Source: Oxytricha trifallax (Eukaryota > Ciliophora > Spirotrichea > Sporadotrichida > Oxytrichidae). Taken from it: DNA of 64,000 nt. Location: contig ARYC01025720.1 in NCBI GenBank assembly GCA_000711775.1, positions 1 through 64,000 of the forward strand. The letters are read 5' to 3'. Positions 60,143 through 64,000 of the stretch are shown piece by piece. Numbering within the stretch: the first letter of the stretch is position 1; every line of letters starts with the position of its first letter. Both the position numbers and the translations under genes were made by a program. The notes beneath the pieces were generated by a model, which saw only the letters and a program-made list of their open reading frames with translations, was not told the origin of the DNA and ran no database searches.

Positions 60143-60277
60143 CTCACTTAAATTACTAATATTTAAACATTAAACCCCGACATAAACCCTATTAAAATCC
60201 TAATAAAGTATGCACTAATAGTCTACTTTTATCAATCAAAAACTTAATCAAACTACTGAAACGGTTTTGGTGTTTTC
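60143..60277 (-). repeat. right terminal inverted repeat of TBE copy 2
   Basis: Reverse complement of the left repeat with scattered mismatches; the telomeric terminus is degenerate (TGTTTTC instead of GGTTTTG at the tip). Confidence 0.88.
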
Positions 60278-60432
60278 AATGACTTTAATTTAATTGTGTA
60301 ATTTATTTAGAGATTTTTAATCATAGTAAAGTAAATTCTATCCAATGATGCAATAAAAATATACAACCAATTATATAGTCCAGCTAATTTGAAACTCTCT
60401 AACATAAGAGGCCAAGACAGTCAAAATTGGCT

Positions 60433-63400
60433 AACATTAACAGACACTATTTATGTATTATAATCATTTTTAATTTTTTTATTTAAATTTCGAATGTATT
60501 CCAAAAATATTAAAAGTAAGTTTTTGTCTAAATCTTAATGAGCAAATAGATAACTAAAATTATATTCTTAAGAAATTTTAAGTAATTTTTTCATGTAAAG
60601 TATTATTATTTTTATTCATAAATTTTATTATTAAATGTTTAAAATTGTTTTTAATAATGTTTTAATATTCATCGTAATAAAGCTAAGAAAAGATAAATCA
60701 AAGCTTTCAAAATTTTAAAATTATATTTAATAGCTTTATAATACAACTTAAATTATTTTTTAATTTTTACTAATAATTTTAGTGATTAGTTCAATTTTTA
60801 ATTATTATAAATATTCTATTTGTATTCATTATTTAATTTTATTCATTTTCATCTTTTTAAGTTAATTATTAATATCCTTGTGAAGGATAAATTCTACTTG
60901 ATTGTTTTTTTATCATATAATTATCTACTTAAAACTTAATCGTATAAATAAAATAATGGTAATTTCTATACTACACCAATGTAGATGCCTCTAATGATAA
61001 GAATTATTTTACTAATCTTATTTAAATAGGTATTTATTAAAATTATAAATGTTTATAAATAATATAATAAATTCATTTATTAAAATAAATTATTCATTAT
61101 AAATACAAAAACTAATATGAATGATCATATAAAAACTTAGTATAAGAATATATTTATTCTGTTAAAAAATTTAATTTTCATAAAATGATTTAAATGTATA
61201 AAATTATTAAATATGATTTTTTAATATTTTAAGAAAATAATTCACATTTTAAATGATAATCATTATATATATTGATTCTAATATTTATTTAAATTTATAT
61301 GTTAATTCGTATTTAATTATATTATTCTTAACTTTAATGCTCTTTTTTTTCATAATTATAATATTATTAATAACTAAAACATAATAAGCTTTTTTGTTAA
61401 CTTTTTTCATTAATTAAAAAATCCCATAATTATTTAATGCGAATTTGACTTTTATTGAATTACAAATTTTTTAAATATAATCCAACCTTGATTATTATAT
61501 ATATTTATAGTCTCTTCCTTATTAATTCATTCTTAATCAATTATCATTTGATTAAATGTTTGTTTAGCTATAAAATCATTAATTATTTATGTATATAAAA
61601 ATGCTTCAATGATCTAAAACACCAGCACCCTTAAATTAAATAAAAAATATAAATTATTTATATTCATATTTGTTTATAAATAGAGTTTAATTGTTATTTT
61701 TGTAATTAATTATTGAACAATCCATTCTTATTTATCCATTGTTACTTGACCTCATTATTTGTAAATAAATTTGATGTCTTAACCTAAGAGTATTAATTGA
61801 TATAAATATATATTAATTTTATTTAACTATATATATGAAAATTGCATTTTGAAGTTTATTTATTTATATAATAAGGAAATTTTTATCGTTTATAGCTTAA
61901 GCCATGATGCTTAATAATATGAAATTCTATATATGCGACAATTTATAAAGATACAACTATAATATCAAATTTCTAAATGTTTATTCATTATTTATTAATT
62001 TAATGGACATTAAGAACATATATTATCATTTTTTGGCAGAAAATATATCACAATCATAATATTTGTTAGAAAAATACATTACATAAATCTAAATCAATAA
62101 ATTTAATAGAGCTTATTATAGATTGATAATTTTATTCTACTAAAAATATCCTAAACTGAGATTCAAATTATAAAATCTATTTTAATTTCAAACTTCAATG
62201 AAAATTGAGTTAAAAATGATTTATTTTGATGAAATTATTAATTTATTTAAAATGAATTAAATTATAGCATACCACTCTTGCAATACCAGATTATTTTTTG
62301 TAACAAATAGGATTGATCGAAAATCCAATTTCCTTTTATAAATAGAATAAGTTTTTCAACTTTAATTATGTAAATTGTTATCTTTTATTCAATTGCAATT
62401 AGTACAATTCTTAAATCTTAATTTTTAATTATAATTACTTTTAAGAAATTTCAATTTCTAATTTTTTAATAAACCTATTTTTTATTATGCTTTTGTTAAA
62501 TTTTTTGTCTAAGTTATACTAATTTAATTAATATTAATTCTACATTCCTTTAAATTATTCATTTAACTTATCCAACTAATATCGAAAGTAAAGTAGTTTA
62601 ATATTTTTCCTTTTCTAGTATAAACCATGAATATCTAATAACGAATTGAACCTCTGTAATTAAAATGTGTATTACATATATCATATTGATAACATGAGAT
62701 AACTTAGTAATTTTTGTAAATTAAAATGACAATATACATTTATAAACTTATTTTATATGTTGCTAAGTCATATCTATTATAAGATTTTATATAAACAAAA
62801 AAAATAAAATAAATACCCTCTATATTTTGAAATTAAAAATTTTCATATCTTATTATAAATTTTTGAGATTGCTTTATTTATTAATTATTCTTAAATTTTC
62901 CTTTTGAATATTTTTTAAGCATCGTGAATTTGTAATAGTTTTTATTTCCCATATTTTATTTAATTTGTATTAAGATAACAATGAAATTATCATTTTTATA
63001 ACAATGTACTTTCCCACCCCATAATTTAATCAAGTATATTTAAATTTTCATAATAGCAAAAGCTTTGATTAAAGTGAAATAAAATACCCTAGATTCATTA
63101 TTATCATTAGATTTTATTATATCTTCCAATTAAGTTAATTTATTGAATTCATACGAGAGAATTATTTATTTATAAATATTAGATTATAAATAATTTAAAT
63201 CTAAATAAAAATAATAAATTCATTTTTATTAATAATTCTAATTATTGATTATTTTTATAGCAATTTAATAATAAAGAAATTGATATTTAAATATAAAGTA
63301 TGGAAATTAAAATACTGAAAAAAGAGATATCCGTACTTCTTTCTGTATTAAAAGTCAAAGCATTAATATTAATTAAAACTTAGAATTAACGAATAACATA

Positions 63401-64000
63401 AATTGTGCTGGGATAACATTTTTTTTGCAAATGAATAAATGTGATTAAAAAAATAAAAGTTATAACTAACATAAATTTTATCAAAATAATTTTTAATAAG
63501 TAAAGAGAACCTTTTTATACATTATATTTCTTTAAATTTTAAAATAAAAATTCTTATAATTTTTTTTTATAATAGAGCTATAATTTTATAAATATTTAAG
63601 AAAAATATATTTGCTGGAATTAGTGAGAATTCTTTTATCTTAATTTATATAATCTAAAAACAAAAGCACAGAGATTATTTTATTAAATCAAAGCTTATAG
63701 TATTTTTAAATATTAAATTGGAATAAAAGCTAAAAAAAAATTATTCGCATTCAATAAAAAATACCACATAAATATCCTTATATTCGGTCTAAAATATGAT
63801 TACTTTATCTTGATAAATTACTAAAAAGGGTTAAGTTTAAAATATGTAGAACAAAGGTTTTTTTATAGTAAAAAGATATTTTCAAATAATTTGAAAAGTT
63901 TAATATTACAATTCCAAATGTTTTTTAGAATCATAAAAAATAAATATATATAACTATAACATTTTATGCTTTAGCAAAGCATTCATTTTAGTTTATCATT
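60433..64000. other. AT-rich desert, nothing recognised
   Basis: About 3.6 kb of very AT-rich DNA to the window end. I found no coding island, inverted repeat or RNA gene that I could support. Confidence 0.5.

Larger units (their letters stand above)
55005..60277. mobile_element. full-length TBE transposon, decayed (copy 2)
   Basis: The left end is CAAAACCCCAAAACCC (55005-55020) and the right end in reverse complement is a degenerate form (GAAAACACCAAAACC). Both are followed inward by about 115 bp of matching terminal repeat (from TTTCAGTAGTTTGATT to TTTAATGTTTAAATATTA). The 3-bp target duplication AAT lies at 55002-55004 and 60278-60280, of the ANT type known for TBEs. Gene order is zinc-finger/kinase (minus), 57-kDa protein (plus), transposase (minus). 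The total is 5,273 bp; without the 1.1-kb insert it would be about 4.1 kb, the normal TBE size. All three genes carry breaks, so this copy is inactive. Confidence 0.93.
54902..60432. mobile_element. outer inverted-repeat element interrupted by the TBE
   Basis: The DNA just outside both TBE ends is itself an imperfect inverted repeat. On the left, AGCCAATTTTGACAGTTTTG (54902) runs through GGCCTCATTCAATAGAGA and GCATCCTGGATAGAGTTTA to the TBE. The right flank in reverse complement, from 60432, reads AGCCAATTTTGACTGTCTTG, then GGCCTCTTATGTTAGAGA and GCATCATTGGATAGAATTTA. Removing the TBE leaves a roughly 270-bp element with arms of about 100-150 bp. The TBE therefore seems to have landed near the centre of an older palindromic or MITE-type element. 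No target duplication for the outer element is evident. Confidence 0.65.

Overview
This window looks like germline (micronuclear) DNA of a stichotrich ciliate (Oxytricha, Sterkiella, Stylonychia or Tetmemena type). Three things point there. (1) Long protein frames stay open only if TAA and TAG are read as glutamine and TGA alone as stop. (2) Two copies of a TBE (telomere-bearing element) transposon are present; the full-length one ends in C4A4-type telomeric repeats flanked by a 3-bp ANT target duplication. (3) Several genes are interrupted by short AT-rich segments bounded by short direct repeats (pointers) whose removal restores the frame, as expected for internal eliminated sequences (IESs). 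The genus is an inference.

Layout. 1-2938: truncated TBE copy, its zinc-finger/kinase gene split by an 834-bp element with its own inverted repeats. 2939-8900: AT-rich DNA with scattered coding islands on both strands and a small inverted-repeat element. 8957-12655: fragmented protein kinase, coiled coil and TLDc domain. 13021-17338: USP53/54-like deubiquitinase with zinc ribbons. 17355-26636: a small Cys-rich protein, a MORN-repeat protein, a jacalin-like protein and a HECT ubiquitin ligase. 26842-38096: M20 amidohydrolase, CWC22 N-terminal half, right-handed beta-helix protein, and a long frame joining FG-GAP-like repeats to a tubulin-tyrosine-ligase-like domain. 38166-40647: a palindrome with two copies of a divergent histone H3, then an ordinary H3. 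41027-46400: 14-3-3, a REEP/HVA22-like protein and several small unrecognised genes. 46900-54900: AT-rich desert with a MORN fragment and one coding island. 54902-60432: a full-length but decayed TBE nested in an older inverted-repeat element and itself hit by a 1.1-kb element with an 8-bp target duplication. 60433-64000: AT-rich desert.

The cellular genes are unrelated housekeeping or regulatory genes (ubiquitin system, splicing, chromatin, cytoskeleton, membrane shaping). I see no operon logic, which fits a ciliate germline where neighbouring genes become separate macronuclear chromosomes. The most distinctive features are the nested germline transposons, the H3 palindrome, the FG-GAP/TTLL open frame with one internal TGA, and the possible kinase-TLDc fusion. 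Introns and IES edges are given only where I could read them; multi-exon coordinates are outer limits.
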